From positions 1 to 56,883 of the forward strand of contig DAHVDE010000039.1 in the NCBI GenBank assembly GCA_027313705.1: 56,883 nucleotides of DNA, given 5' to 3'. The number at the start of each line of letters is the position of its first letter. Positions within the stretch are counted from its first letter, which is position 1. The notes beneath the pieces are model-generated. The model made no database searches, was not told the origin of the DNA, and saw only the letters and a list, made by a program, of their open reading frames with translations. The translations under genes were made by a program, and so were the position numbers. Of the stretch, positions 34,562 through 43,827 are shown in pieces. Source of the DNA: Actinomycetota bacterium. Its GTDB lineage: Bacteria > Actinomycetota > Actinomycetes > Streptosporangiales > Streptosporangiaceae.

Positions 34562-35278
34562 CTAGGGCCGCGCGGCGACCATGCGGCTGATCAGGGTCGC
34601 GCCCTCATGCAGCGTCGTCAGGTGCCCGGCCAGTTCGTCGCCTGCGCCGGCAAGCCCGTCCCTCCCCAGGGAGGCGAGGCCGTCGAGAATGAAGACCGCG
34701 CTCGTCGTGGCATAGGTGATTCTGGTTCTCCTGCACTGCCGCCAGTTCCAGCACCGGCAGGTCACGCCCGCGTCATCTCGCCAGATCACCTCGCCGGGCT
34801 CGGGATGATCAATGACAAGCTCACCGTCCTTGGCGGTGTCAAAGGGCTCGTCGCCGGCCGCGCGGGTCAGCCGCAACTGGCCTTCGTACGCATCGAGATC
34901 TTCGCCGCCGGCAGGCAGCAGGTGCCTGACCGAGACCGCGTTGTAGATATCGGTGAGCCTGTCGATCCTCGGCAACCCGGTGTCGACCCGCCTGAGCAGG
35001 GCTTCGACGCTCGGCCTGGTCCGCTTCGGCTTCGCGCCGAAGGCCTGATATGCCTGCCGCCAGTCCGCGACCTGCGGCAGGTCGGCGGTCGCCGCGAGCG
35101 CTGCCTTTGCCGTGGTCTCCGCCTCGCTGAGCAGCGAGTCCGTGGCCGCGTCGCTCGGGCCTGGCCGCAGGTTGGCGGCGACGATAATCAGCGCGGCGTA
35201 ATCGGGACGCAGGCTGGCCACCGCCTCGTCGATGAAGGCGAGGTCAAGCCAGTTCTGCCAGCGATCCGCGTCAGTCAT
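34562..35278 (-). CDS. B3/B4 tRNA-binding domain protein
   Basis: The 238-aa protein resembles the B3/B4 domain otherwise found in the phenylalanyl-tRNA synthetase beta chain, here free-standing: RRVDTGLPRIDRLTDIYNAV, then SVRHLLPAGGEDLDAYEG and EPGEVIWRDDAGVTCRCWNW followed by a basic RQCRRTR patch. Free B3/B4 proteins are thought to edit or sense mischarged tRNA, but this one is not characterised. It starts at ATG 35278, divergent from the aquaporin gene. Confidence 0.85.
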   Translation of the reverse strand: MTDADRWQNWLDLAFIDEAVASLRPDYAALIIVAANLRPGPSDAATDSLLSEAETTAKAALAATADLPQVADWRQAYQAFGAKPKRTRPSVEALLRRVDTGLPRIDRLTDIYNAVSVRHLLPAGGEDLDAYEGQLRLTRAAGDEPFDTAKDGELVIDHPEPGEVIWRDDAGVTCRCWNWRQCRRTRITYATTSAVFILDGLASLGRDGLAGAGDELAGHLTTLHEGATLISRMVAARP

Positions 35279-35414
35279 AGCCCCGCATCATGCCACTTGC
35301 GGTGCGGGCAGGAACTGGCCGGGCCGTCGCTGGCTGGCGAGAATGGCCACGCGGACTACGCTAGCCAGGCAGGCTGGCCGGCTGGCCGGGCCGAAGGGCA
35401 AGGAGGTAGCGTCA

Positions 35415-36260
35415 ATGAGCGGCGAAGTGCCAGGGCAAACGCCTGAACTCACCGTCCTTCGGACGCTCGGCCGGCCAAATGCCCTGGTAAAGCAGTTCGA
35501 CTTCAGCGACGACTCCTATGAATGGCGTCGTTTGTTTGCCGAATTGTTCGGCACCTTCCTGCTGGTGTTCGTCGCCGCAGGCGGGCCGCTTGCCAGCGCC
35601 AGGATCGGTGGCAAGGAATTGCCCTCGGCGGTGCTTGCGGTGGCGCCCGGCCTGATGGTGCTCGCGATCATCTTGTTCATGGGCACGGTGTCAGGTGCCC
35701 ACCTGAATCCGGTCGTCACGGTGGCATTCATGCTGAGGGGTGACTTCCCCGCCCGCCGGGTGCCCATGTATATCGTCGCCCAGTTCGCCGGAGCAGCGAT
35801 CGCCATGCTCGTGCTTGTCGCATTGCTCGGCAAGCAAGGTTCTGCCGGGCTCACCCTGCCAGGACATGGCATCTCGGCGGCAGTGGCCATGGGCTGGGAG
35901 GCGGTCCTGACGATCGGGCTGGTCAGCGTGATCCTCGGCACGGCATCAGGCGCGCAGCAGATCGGGTCGCTTGCGGCGATAGCGGTCGGCGGCTACATCG
36001 CGCTGGCCGGCCTCATCGGCGCGGGAGTGAGCGGCGCCTCGATGAACCCGGCCAGGTCGCTCGGCCCCGCACTTGTGCTCGGTGACTGGACATCCTGGTG
36101 GGCATACCTGGCCGGCCCCGCCATCGGAGCGCTGATCGCGGTCGGGATCGCCGAGATACTTCGTGGTCAGGGCGGCGGCACGCATGACCGCGAGGCCGCG
36201 CAGGGCACGCTCGGCATCGGCTGGACTCCGCGCCGCCTGGTCCGCCGCCGCGCGGGTTAG
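35415..36260 (+). CDS. Aquaporin / MIP family channel
   Basis: The 281-aa membrane protein has six hydrophobic segments and the two MIP half-helix motifs, HLNPVVTVAF (about residue 97) and SMNPARSLGPAL (about residue 211). The first is NPV instead of the canonical NPA, a variation seen in some MIP subfamilies, so solute selectivity should not be assumed. GGAGG is 8 nt before ATG 35415. About 45 soluble residues precede the first helix. It stands next to, and in the same direction as, the mycothiol amidase gene. Confidence 0.92.
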   Translation: MSGEVPGQTPELTVLRTLGRPNALVKQFDFSDDSYEWRRLFAELFGTFLLVFVAAGGPLASARIGGKELPSAVLAVAPGLMVLAIILFMGTVSGAHLNPVVTVAFMLRGDFPARRVPMYIVAQFAGAAIAMLVLVALLGKQGSAGLTLPGHGISAAVAMGWEAVLTIGLVSVILGTASGAQQIGSLAAIAVGGYIALAGLIGAGVSGASMNPARSLGPALVLGDWTSWWAYLAGPAIGALIAVGIAEILRGQGGGTHDREAAQGTLGIGWTPRRLVRRRAG

Positions 36261-36287
36261 CGCATCGAGACTGTCGCAGGCGCCAGG

Positions 36288-36293
36288 TAGATT
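36288..36293 (+). promoter_or_regulatory. -10-like hexamer TAGATT before mca
   Basis: TAGATT ends 6 nt before ATG 36300 and no ribosome binding site is present, consistent with a leaderless message. Confidence 0.5.
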
Positions 36294-36299
36294 GCAGGC

Positions 36300-37139
36300 A
36301 TGACGGAACTTCTCACGCTGATGGCCGTGCACGCCCACCCGGACGACGAGGCATCGAGCACCGGAGGCGTGCTGGCGAAGTACTCAGAAGAGGGCATCAG
36401 GACGGTCGTGGTCACCTGTACTAACGGCGAGTTCGGCGATGGCCCGTCCGGAGTCAAGCCAGGCGAGGATGGTCATGACACCTCTGACGTGGCCCAGACC
36501 AGGCTGGCAGAACTGCGAGAGTCCTGTAAGCATCTCGGGGTCAGTGACCTGGAGTTGCTTGGTTACCACGACTCTGGCATGCCGGACTGGGACTACCACA
36601 AGAACCCCGATGCCTTCTGTAATGTGCCGCTCGATCAGGTGACCAGCCGGATCGGCGCCCTGATCGAGAAGTACCGGCCGGCCGTCGTGATCGGCTACGA
36701 CCCAGACGGCGCCTACCAGCACCCCGATCACGTGCACGCGGCCCGCGCCGCGCTGGACGCCTCTGTCAGCGCGGCTGAAGTGAGCGGAATCCCGGTGAAG
36801 TACTACATGAGCGCTATGCGCCGAAGTGGCTGGCAGAAGATCGCGGATGCGATCAGGGCCGCAGGCGGTGAAGTGCCTGAGTGGGAGATCACGGAGGAAG
36901 AGGCGCGGGCGATGCAGGAGCAGGAAGCGCGGATCACCACCACGATCGACATCAGGCCCGTGCTCGACCGCAAGCGTGCCGCCTTGCTCACCCACGCCAG
37001 TCAGATCGCCGACTCCTGGTTCACGAAGATCCCGCCGGAAGTAGGAGAGGAGGTCTTCGGGCAGGAGACTTTCATCAGGGTCTTTAGCAAAGCTCAGGCG
37101 TCAGTGCCCGAGACTGACCTCTTCGCTGGCCTGCGGTAG
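36300..37139 (+). CDS. mca: Mycothiol S-conjugate amidase (PIG-L family)
   Basis: The 279-aa zinc amidase belongs to the PIG-L/LmbE family. AHPDDEASSTGG supplies the first metal ligands and HPDHVHAARAA the third; TCTNGEFGDGPSG and the LLGYHDSGMPDW motif are typical of Mca and MshB. The length and the long helical C-terminus fit Mca, which cleaves mycothiol conjugates for detoxification, better than MshB. Distinction between the two is likely but not certain. Its 3' end overlaps the convergent membrane protein gene by 39 bp. Confidence 0.88.
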   Translation: MTELLTLMAVHAHPDDEASSTGGVLAKYSEEGIRTVVVTCTNGEFGDGPSGVKPGEDGHDTSDVAQTRLAELRESCKHLGVSDLELLGYHDSGMPDWDYHKNPDAFCNVPLDQVTSRIGALIEKYRPAVVIGYDPDGAYQHPDHVHAARAALDASVSAAEVSGIPVKYYMSAMRRSGWQKIADAIRAAGGEVPEWEITEEEARAMQEQEARITTTIDIRPVLDRKRAALLTHASQIADSWFTKIPPEVGEEVFGQETFIRVFSKAQASVPETDLFAGLR

Positions 37140-38570
37140 CGTGCCAGGTTCGCCGGTCCGGCCGGTCCTGGCACGCCTGGCGATTTCCGCCAGGCCGGCT
37201 GCCGCAGCGGGCGGCAAGGTCACCAGCGCGGGCAACTGATAACGCCAGCTGAACTCGAACACGTCTGACATCAGCAAGACAGCCGCGCCGCAGCAGAAGA
37301 TCAGCAGGCAGGCGAGTGCGAGAGGTGAAGGGCGGACACCGGCCGGACGGGAGCGTCCGATGACGGCAATCACAGCGCCCGCCAGCCCGGCCAGCGCGCA
37401 AAACGCCAGCAAAAGTCCGGGAGTGTAGCCACCGCCCAGCTGATACCTGCGCAAGAACTCCGCTCCCGGCCGCCAGATCGCCGGGCGCCCGCCGCCATAG
37501 CTGGCGATCGCAGGGAGCACCTGAGCGGGGGTCGCGTGCGGCGACAGATACGGGTACCGGGTCTGGAATTGCCACCGAGACACTGGCGTATCTCCGGGAA
37601 AGGTAATTTTGCCGATCGAGAAAAGCTTGATGACATCAGCTGCGTAGCTGGCAAGCACGCGCCCTGGCTGCTGGCGAAGTACGGCGTCGTTGAAGCTGGC
37701 GACCAGCGCCGACGCCCGGGCGCTCAGCGGCCCTTCGTAGTACTTCCTGATCGGTGAGTCAGGAGAGTGCTCGAGCCAGTCTGGCCCGTTGGCCCGTTGT
37801 GCGGGGGTCGGGCACAGGCCGCGCTCGACTGGTGGCAGCGTGAGTTTCGCGCAGTCCGCCGACCAGGCCATCCGGCCGTAGGTGGTAGTGACACCTGAGT
37901 GTGAGAGATAGAAGTGGCCGACGAGAACCTGTGAGCCGGTCATGTACACCAAGATGGGCACCGCGAAGGCGGCACCGAACGTGCCCGCGCGCGTGAGTGT
38001 GGCGCGCCAGCCCCGAGATGCCACGATCAGGTAAAGCAGGCCAGGCACCACGAAGACCTCGCCGACCTGCCTGAAGGTGGCGGAAATACCGAGGACGAGC
38101 CCGGCCGCGCCCGCGTACCTGAGCGCAGGGAGGCCGGGTTTCCACAGCAAGACGGTGATGCCGGCCACGATCAAGGCCTCGAACCAGACGTCGGGCAGGA
38201 CCATCTGCTCCATCTGGAGCTGGTAGGCGTCAAGCAGCACAGGCGCGGTCGCGAGCGCGGCCAGCCAGCGTGGTGTGCCACGGCGGACAAGCGTCGCGTA
38301 GATCGCGACAGCCATCGCGAGGCCAAGCAGATGCTGGACTGCTGCCACGAGGTCGAAGTTACCGACCCAGAGAATGCCTTTGAGCGGCAGCCGGTAGCCG
38401 ACCGGGTCGTTGCCGCCAGAGTTGTACAGATACCTGATCGTGTCGATATAGAAAAGGGCCGGTCGGTAGCTCAGCGCAGTCGCCACCCGCAGCGCCAAGC
38501 CGACAGCGAACAGCGCAGCGGCCACCCAGTGCGTGGTGGCCGCCCGCAGGAGTCTAGCCGGGCAAGTCAC
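37101..38570 (-). CDS. GT-C-like polytopic membrane protein, copy 2
   Basis: The 489-aa protein has about 11-12 hydrophobic segments. A first-loop ALFYIDTIRYLYN motif and the C-terminal DVFEFSWRYQLPALVTLP are shared with the paralogue just upstream. The architecture recalls GT-C glycosyltransferases that use polyprenyl-phosphate sugars, with acidic residues in the first extracellular loop; this is inference and no family was firmly recognised. GTG 38570 overlaps the stop of the upstream gene (GTGA), so the two are translated together and may act on the same envelope polymer. Confidence 0.75.
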   Translation of the reverse strand: MTCPARLLRAATTHWVAAALFAVGLALRVATALSYRPALFYIDTIRYLYNSGGNDPVGYRLPLKGILWVGNFDLVAAVQHLLGLAMAVAIYATLVRRGTPRWLAALATAPVLLDAYQLQMEQMVLPDVWFEALIVAGITVLLWKPGLPALRYAGAAGLVLGISATFRQVGEVFVVPGLLYLIVASRGWRATLTRAGTFGAAFAVPILVYMTGSQVLVGHFYLSHSGVTTTYGRMAWSADCAKLTLPPVERGLCPTPAQRANGPDWLEHSPDSPIRKYYEGPLSARASALVASFNDAVLRQQPGRVLASYAADVIKLFSIGKITFPGDTPVSRWQFQTRYPYLSPHATPAQVLPAIASYGGGRPAIWRPGAEFLRRYQLGGGYTPGLLLAFCALAGLAGAVIAVIGRSRPAGVRPSPLALACLLIFCCGAAVLLMSDVFEFSWRYQLPALVTLPPAAAAGLAEIARRARTGRTGEPGTLPQASEEVSLGH

Positions 38571-40342
38571 TGCGCAGGCGCGGCCAGCTTCGGTGCTCGA
38601 TCCTTGACCGGCTGCGTGGCTTGCGGCGTGCGGCGCTTCCTGACCGCGTCCATGACGACTGCGGCTCCGAGAGCTCCAGCTACTGGCAGGGTGACCAGCG
38701 CAGGCAGCTGGTAGCGCCAGCTGAACTCGAACACGTCGGACATACCGATCACCGCGACTCCGGTGACGAAGAACGCCAGGCAGGCTATGGCGAGGTGCCC
38801 GCCAGCTTCCGTGAGCCTGCGGCGCCAGAACAACAGCAGGGAACCGGCCAGGCCGAGCAGCGTGCAGAGTGCCAGGAACGGTCCTGGGGCGTAACCGCCG
38901 TTGAGCTGGTAGGCGCGGAGGAACTTGGCCAGCGTCACGTTCACCTGCGGTGCGCCGCCGTAAGAAGCGGCGAGCGGCTTGGCCCGCTTCTCTGGAAGCT
39001 TGATGAAGATCGCCTCGCGGTGCAGAGCCGGGGAGTATGCAGTGGTGACGTACTGGCTGAAGGTAGGGAAATAGCCGTGGAACTGCCACCGCCAGATCGG
39101 CGTGTCGCCAACGTCGGTCTTCCTGAACACGGCGAACAGCTTGATCGAGTCGCGGAGCACCGCCTTGACCACGCGGAACGGCTGCTGTAGCTCCACCGCG
39201 TGATTGAACTCGGAGACGATCTTGGCCCTGACCGACGGGTCAGCCGCCAGTGCGGGCGGCAGCTTCCTGGACAGGCTGCGCAGCGGGCCGTTGAGCGCGT
39301 GCTCAAGCCAGTCAGGCCCCTTTGCCTGCTCCAGTTTGGTCGGGCAGAGCAGCCGTGCCTGCGCGGGCACGTTCAGCGTGGCGCAATCGACCACGGAAGC
39401 CAGCCGGCCGTAGGTCAGGCTGCTTGAGGACTCTGAGATGCGGAAGTGCCCGGTCAGTACCTTGGAGGCGCCCATGTAGAGCGCGATCGCCAGCACGAAG
39501 GCGACGACCACGGCGGTCACGTTGGTCAGCACCTTGATGAAGCCGCCGCCCAGAACCAGGACAAGAACGAGGATCGGCCCGATGAAGATCTCGCCGACCT
39601 GCCGCAGTCCCACCGAACCGCCGAGCAGCAGCGAGCCGAGTACCAGCATCTGGAGTGTCGGACGGGGCCTCCAGAGCATGACCGCGAGGCCGGCCACGAT
39701 CAGGGCCTCGAACCAGATGTCTGGCATGATCATGGCTTCGGCCTGTAGCTGGTAGCCGTCGAAGAGCACGGGCGCCATGGCGATAGCGCCCAGCCAGCGG
39801 GCGCCGCCACGACGCACGATCAGCGCGTAAATCGTGATCGCCATCAAGATGCCGATGACGTGCTGGATGAACTCGACGGTACCCAGCGTGCCGCCGAGCG
39901 ACAGGATCATCTTCAGCGGCACTTTGTACAAGATCGGATCGGAACCCGGCCAGGCGTCGTACAGGTACTTGAGCGTGTCGATGTACAAGATCGCCGGATG
40001 ATAGGCGTACTCCGTGATCACCCGCATCACGATGCCGCCGGCCACGAGCAGCGAAGCGATCCAGTTTCGCCTCAGTGTCCCGCCGACCATGGCGGTCATG
40101 GCAGCCAGGATCCACTGCCTGCCTGGGGTACTTCCCTTCAGCATGCCTGCCGGGGCCGCGTCGGCTGGCTGCGGGCCCGCTGCCAGGGAGTCGGCGGACA
40201 GGGAGTCGGCAGGCATGGCGCCGGCTGAAGCAGCGCCGGTTCCCGCCGGGGTACTTCCAGTCGCGGCGACATCGCCGCCGGAGGTATCAGGAGCTGCCGC
40301 ACCTGAGGCGACAGGTCCGCTCGCTGGCTGAGGCATTCGCAT
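38567..40342 (-). CDS. GT-C-like polytopic membrane protein, copy 1
   Basis: The 591-aa protein has an Ala/Pro/Ser-rich cytoplasmic tail of about 70 residues and then about 12 membrane segments. ILYIDTLKYLYDAWPGSDP marks the first external loop; PDIWFEALIVAGLAVMLW and DVFEFSWRYQLPALVTLP are shared with copy 2. ATG 40342 is taken as start, with AGGA about 9 nt upstream; ATG 40336 is an alternative. A lipid-linked sugar transferase role is plausible but unproven. The pair probably arose by tandem duplication. Confidence 0.75.
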   Translation of the reverse strand: MRMPQPASGPVASGAAAPDTSGGDVAATGSTPAGTGAASAGAMPADSLSADSLAAGPQPADAAPAGMLKGSTPGRQWILAAMTAMVGGTLRRNWIASLLVAGGIVMRVITEYAYHPAILYIDTLKYLYDAWPGSDPILYKVPLKMILSLGGTLGTVEFIQHVIGILMAITIYALIVRRGGARWLGAIAMAPVLFDGYQLQAEAMIMPDIWFEALIVAGLAVMLWRPRPTLQMLVLGSLLLGGSVGLRQVGEIFIGPILVLVLVLGGGFIKVLTNVTAVVVAFVLAIALYMGASKVLTGHFRISESSSSLTYGRLASVVDCATLNVPAQARLLCPTKLEQAKGPDWLEHALNGPLRSLSRKLPPALAADPSVRAKIVSEFNHAVELQQPFRVVKAVLRDSIKLFAVFRKTDVGDTPIWRWQFHGYFPTFSQYVTTAYSPALHREAIFIKLPEKRAKPLAASYGGAPQVNVTLAKFLRAYQLNGGYAPGPFLALCTLLGLAGSLLLFWRRRLTEAGGHLAIACLAFFVTGVAVIGMSDVFEFSWRYQLPALVTLPVAGALGAAVVMDAVRKRRTPQATQPVKDRAPKLAAPAQ

Positions 40343-40701
40343 GTACGGTTGTCCTGATCCTGACTGGCTTGCACTCGAAGGCCGCAGCGCCCGTGTCACT
40401 GTTGTGTGGTCGCTGTGGTTCGGCGCGAATGATGATCTTGTGTTCCTGCTGCATCTACCGATAGCGGCGGTGCCCGGAGGACGGGCGGCCAAAACCGGGC
40501 CTCAGGGGGTCCTCGGCAGCCTCCAGGCGAACCTGCCTAACCATCGGAGCCATGCTGTCGCAGCCTATCGCCCGCCAGGGCGTGGTCGGGGCCGCGCGGT
40601 GAAATCCCGGCAAAATATGGGAGACTTTACCTAACGTGGCAGTCGTAGTTAACGAAGTCATAGGAAACGGGTTGCCTGGCCGACATGTCGCTGGCTGACC
40701 G
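40343..40701. other. Divergent intergenic region before nth
   Basis: About 360 bp between divergent genes. I see no gene or RNA. It should contain the promoter of the membrane protein pair. Confidence 0.4.
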
Positions 40702-40707
40702 TAGGCT
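40702..40707 (+). promoter_or_regulatory. -10-like hexamer TAGGCT before nth
   Basis: TAGGCT ends 6 nt before GTG 40714, without a Shine-Dalgarno sequence. Confidence 0.5.
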
Positions 40708-40713
40708 TGGTTC

Positions 40714-41418
40714 GTGGCCGTCACCGTCTCCCGTACCGCGCTGGTCAGGCGCGCCCGCCGGATCAACCGGGCGCTCGCCGAGCTCTACCCGGACGCGCAT
40801 TGCGAGCTTGACTTCACCTCTCCGCTTGAGTTGCTTGTCGCGACGATCCTGTCGGCTCAGTGCACAGACAAGCGGGTGAACCAGGTAACCCCTGTGCTCT
40901 TCGCGAGGTACCGCACTGCCGCCGACTATGCCGGTGCGGACAGGGAAGAAGTCGAGAAAATCATCTTGTCGACCGGATTCTTCCGCGCCAAGACCACCAG
41001 CATCATCGGCCTCGGCCAGGCGCTATGCGAGCGGCACGGCGGTGAGGTGCCCGCCAGGCTCCAAGACCTGGTCAAGCTGCCGGGAGTCGGCAGGAAAACG
41101 GCCAACGTGGTGCTCGGCAACGCGTTCGGCGTTCCTGGTATCACGGTCGACACCCATTTCGGCCGGCTGGCGAGGCGCTTTTGCTGGACCAGCTCAGATG
41201 ATCCGGAAAAGGTGGAGCAGGAGGTCGGTGAGTTGATCCAGCGCTCGGAGTGGACCGCGCTCTCGCACCGGCTGATCTGGCACGGCCGCCGGGTCTGTCA
41301 CTCGCGCAAGCCTGCCTGCGGTGCATGCAGCCTGGCGGCGCTCTGCCCCGCTTACGGGGAGGGCCCGACCGATCCCGATGTCGCCGCCCGCCTGGTCAAG
41401 CCCGGCCCGTTCTCATGA
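40714..41418 (+). CDS. nth: Endonuclease III
   Basis: The 234-aa DNA glycosylase/AP lyase removes oxidised pyrimidines in base excision repair. The helix-hairpin-helix [17 protein letters not shown] contains catalytic Lys128, and [14 protein letters not shown] contains Asp146, the same 18-residue separation as Lys120/Asp138 of E. coli. The 4Fe-4S ligands follow C-x6-C-x2-C-x5-C. GTG 40714 is the start. The stop overlaps the Nudix gene start (ATGA). Confidence 0.97.
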   Translation: MAVTVSRTALVRRARRINRALAELYPDAHCELDFTSPLELLVATILSAQCTDKRVNQVTPVLFARYRTAADYAGADREEVEKIILSTGFFRAKTTSIIGLGQALCERHGGEVPARLQDLVKLPGVGRKTANVVLGNAFGVPGITVDTHFGRLARRFCWTSSDDPEKVEQEVGELIQRSEWTALSHRLIWHGRRVCHSRKPACGACSLAALCPAYGEGPTDPDVAARLVKPGPFS

Positions 41419-42104
41419 CCGCTGCCGGTAAGGCCGGCGCCGGGCCGGTGCCTGCCTGGCTAGCCGAGCTGGCGGACGTGTCAGCGCGGATGACGGTGCC
41501 TGCCGAGCTTCAGCCGCCGCCCGGCGGCGGGAGGCGCTCGGCGATCCTGATTCTGTTCGGCGTCACCGAGGACGGAGTGCCTGACCTGCTCTTGGTGCAG
41601 CGCAGCCGGTCCCTGCGCAGGCACGCGGGGCAGCCGGCCTTCCCTGGCGGCGTGATCGACGACGGCGATGACGGGCCGGTCGGCGCGGCGCTGCGCGAGG
41701 CGGCCGAGGAGACTGGCGTGGTGCCCGGCGGGGTCGACATAGTCGGCGTCCTGCCCGACCTGTACATCTCGCGAACCGGTTTCCAGGTTTCTCCGGTGCT
41801 GGCCTGGTGGCGTGAGCCTGGGCCGGTCGCGCCGGGCGACCCGGCTGAGGTGGCCGCTGTGGCCAGGGTTAAGGTAAGCGAACTCGCCGATCCGGCTAAC
41901 CGGCTGATGATCAGGTATCCGAGCGGGCTTGCCGGCCAGGCTTTCCGCGCGAGCACGATGCTCATCTGGGGTTTCACCGCTTACCTGATCGGCGCACTGC
42001 TGGGACTGGGCGGCTGGGAATTGCCGTGGGATACTGGTCGTGTCGTTGACCTGGCGGAAAGCGAACGGCTGACTGGCGTCGACCTCCCGATCCAGGCGAG
42101 CTAA
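41415..42104 (+). CDS. CoA pyrophosphatase-type Nudix hydrolase
   Basis: The 229-aa protein has [22 protein letters not shown] followed by [11 protein letters not shown], combining the Nudix box with the CoA-specific signature that precedes it in NudL/NUDT7-like enzymes. It likely hydrolyses CoA or a related dinucleoside diphosphate. The C-terminus carries a hydrophobic [20 protein letters not shown] segment. ATG 41415 overlaps nth; the nth-Nudix-marP order is common in actinobacteria as I recall. Confidence 0.9.
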   Translation: MTAAGKAGAGPVPAWLAELADVSARMTVPAELQPPPGGGRRSAILILFGVTEDGVPDLLLVQRSRSLRRHAGQPAFPGGVIDDGDDGPVGAALREAAEETGVVPGGVDIVGVLPDLYISRTGFQVSPVLAWWREPGPVAPGDPAEVAAVARVKVSELADPANRLMIRYPSGLAGQAFRASTMLIWGFTAYLIGALLGLGGWELPWDTGRVVDLAESERLTGVDLPIQAS

Positions 42105-42130
42105 CGGTCCGCCGGGGCGTCAGGGACGGA

Positions 42131-42136
42131 TACCTT
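42131..42136 (+). promoter_or_regulatory. -10-like hexamer TACCTT before marP
   Basis: TACCTT ends 8 nt before GTG 42145, a possible leaderless start. Confidence 0.4.
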
Positions 42137-42144
42137 TAGCTGCT

Positions 42145-43338
42145 GTGTCCGGTGACTTGCTTGACCTGATCCTGATCGCGCTGGCTGCCGCCTTCGCCGT
42201 GGCTGGATACCGGCAGGGCTTCATCATCGGCGTGATGAGTTTCTTCGGCTTCGCGGCCGGCGCCGCGATCGGCGTCTACTGCGCCCCGGGCATCGCTACC
42301 GCGATCACGAAAAACCAGAGCATGCGCGCGGTGCTCGCTATTGTCGTCATTTTCGCCGTCGCCGTCGTCGGCATGCTCATCACATCGGCGCTCGGCGTGG
42401 CGCTGCGGTCAAAGGTGCGGCATCGCTCGTCAACGGTCATCGACTCCATCGGCGGCGCCATCGTCAACGTGGTCGCGATCTTGCTGCTTGCCTGGATGAT
42501 TGGCTCGCTAGTCGCCTATGCACCGCTCTTTCCCGCGCTCCAGTACCAGGTCAACAACTCGGCGCTGCTAAAGGGAGTGGACCGGCTCATCCCTGCTGGC
42601 GTGAGGCCAGAGTTCGCCGCCCTGCAACGCGTGCTGAGCACGGAACCCTACGTCCAGGTCTTCGGCGCGCTCGGAGCGGAAACGGCGCTGAACGTCCCCA
42701 AACCCGACCTGGCCGTGCTGCGGTCGGCGGGACTGGCAGCCGACAGGAACAGCGTCGTCAAGGTCGAAGGGATCGCACCGTCGTGCTCAAGGCAGATCGA
42801 AGGCTCGGGCTTCGTCATCGGCCCCCAGCATGTGGTCACCAATGCCCATGTAGTGGCCGGCGTACGGCCGGGCCCCGACGTTTTCACCAGGACCGGCGCG
42901 CAGTTCCCTGCGAAGGTGGTGCTCTTTGACCCTTCGCGTGACATTGCCGTGCTTTACGTGCCCGGCCTTGGCCTCCCCGCTCTGCACGTAGTCACCTCGG
43001 CCCCGTTCGGTGGCCAGGCAGTGGTGGCCGGCTATCCGCTCGACTCCGCGTTCACCGCGGTGCCCGCTCGGGTGGGGCGCTCAGAACTGGCCACCGGGCC
43101 AGACATCTATGACAGCACTCAGGTCACCAGGAGCATCTACCCGATCCGCGCTCTCGTTCGTCCTGGTAACTCCGGTGGTCCGCTCATCGCGCCGAACGGG
43201 CAGATCTACGGCATGGTCTTCGCCGCTGCTGTATCGCTGAAAGACACCGGCTATGCCCTGACGGGCAGCGAGATCTTGTCCGACCTCCGTCGCGGACAGC
43301 AGCGCTACTCAGCCGTCTCTACCGAATCCTGTCAGTAA
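42145..43338 (+). CDS. marP: MarP-type membrane serine protease
   Basis: The 397-aa protein combines an N-terminal CvpA-like four-helix membrane domain (residues 1-160) with a periplasmic chymotrypsin-like protease. The catalytic triad is His235 (NAHVV), Asp266 (SRDIAVL) and Ser343 (GNSGGP), and Cys214 and Cys396 can form the disulfide known in Mycobacterium tuberculosis MarP (Rv3671c), which has almost the same length and numbering. In that species it is needed for pH homeostasis and oxidative stress resistance. The 3' end overlaps the convergent DUF309 gene by 30 bp. Confidence 0.93.
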   Translation: MSGDLLDLILIALAAAFAVAGYRQGFIIGVMSFFGFAAGAAIGVYCAPGIATAITKNQSMRAVLAIVVIFAVAVVGMLITSALGVALRSKVRHRSSTVIDSIGGAIVNVVAILLLAWMIGSLVAYAPLFPALQYQVNNSALLKGVDRLIPAGVRPEFAALQRVLSTEPYVQVFGALGAETALNVPKPDLAVLRSAGLAADRNSVVKVEGIAPSCSRQIEGSGFVIGPQHVVTNAHVVAGVRPGPDVFTRTGAQFPAKVVLFDPSRDIAVLYVPGLGLPALHVVTSAPFGGQAVVAGYPLDSAFTAVPARVGRSELATGPDIYDSTQVTRSIYPIRALVRPGNSGGPLIAPNGQIYGMVFAAAVSLKDTGYALTGSEILSDLRRGQQRYSAVSTESCQ

Positions 43339-43827
43339 CCGCCGGTCTGCCAGGGTCAGGCGGAATTCCTCCGCAAAGAGCGCATCGAGTCCTGATGACT
43401 CGATGCGCGCCGCGAGCTTGCGTGCTCTGGCTGCGGCAAGTGCCGGGTCGAGGCCTGCGGGTGCGCCGCCCCGGTGTCCCTCGACGGCATCGGCACCGCG
43501 CCTGAGCAGGGATATTGCGCCCGCAGCGTTGCCGCGCCTGGCGTGGGTAAGTCCGACGGCGATCTGGGCCAGGCCACGCCACAAGCCGCGTTCCGCGGCT
43601 GGAGCGGACTTCCAGCTCGACTCGAGCACCTCATGGGCGTGGAAAGGGCGGCCGTCGTCGATCAGGCGCTGGGCGAGATCAAGCGATTGTGGCGCGGTCA
43701 GGTCAAGGTCGTCAGGCGTCGTCGGCTGGCCGGCCGCGGCCCGGTCAAGCGGCCGGCCGAGGCCGTCTCTTGGCCTGGCGTTCCTTGGCCGCCCGGCCTG
43801 GTCACGATCTCGTTGCGCCGGCGTCAA
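43309..43827 (-). CDS. DUF309 domain protein
   Basis: The 172-aa protein carries a helical DUF309 domain (about residues 45-120): LAQRLIDDGRPFHAHEVLES, then SAPAAERGLWRGLAQIAVGL THARRGN. The HAHE motif is characteristic; function unknown. The first 40 residues are Arg/Pro-rich and variable. Its ATG overlaps the stop of the upstream hydrolase gene by 4 bp. Confidence 0.88.
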   Translation of the reverse strand: MTPAQRDRDQAGRPRNARPRDGLGRPLDRAAAGQPTTPDDLDLTAPQSLDLAQRLIDDGRPFHAHEVLESSWKSAPAAERGLWRGLAQIAVGLTHARRGNAAGAISLLRRGADAVEGHRGGAPAGLDPALAAARARKLAARIESSGLDALFAEEFRLTLADRRLLTGFGRDG

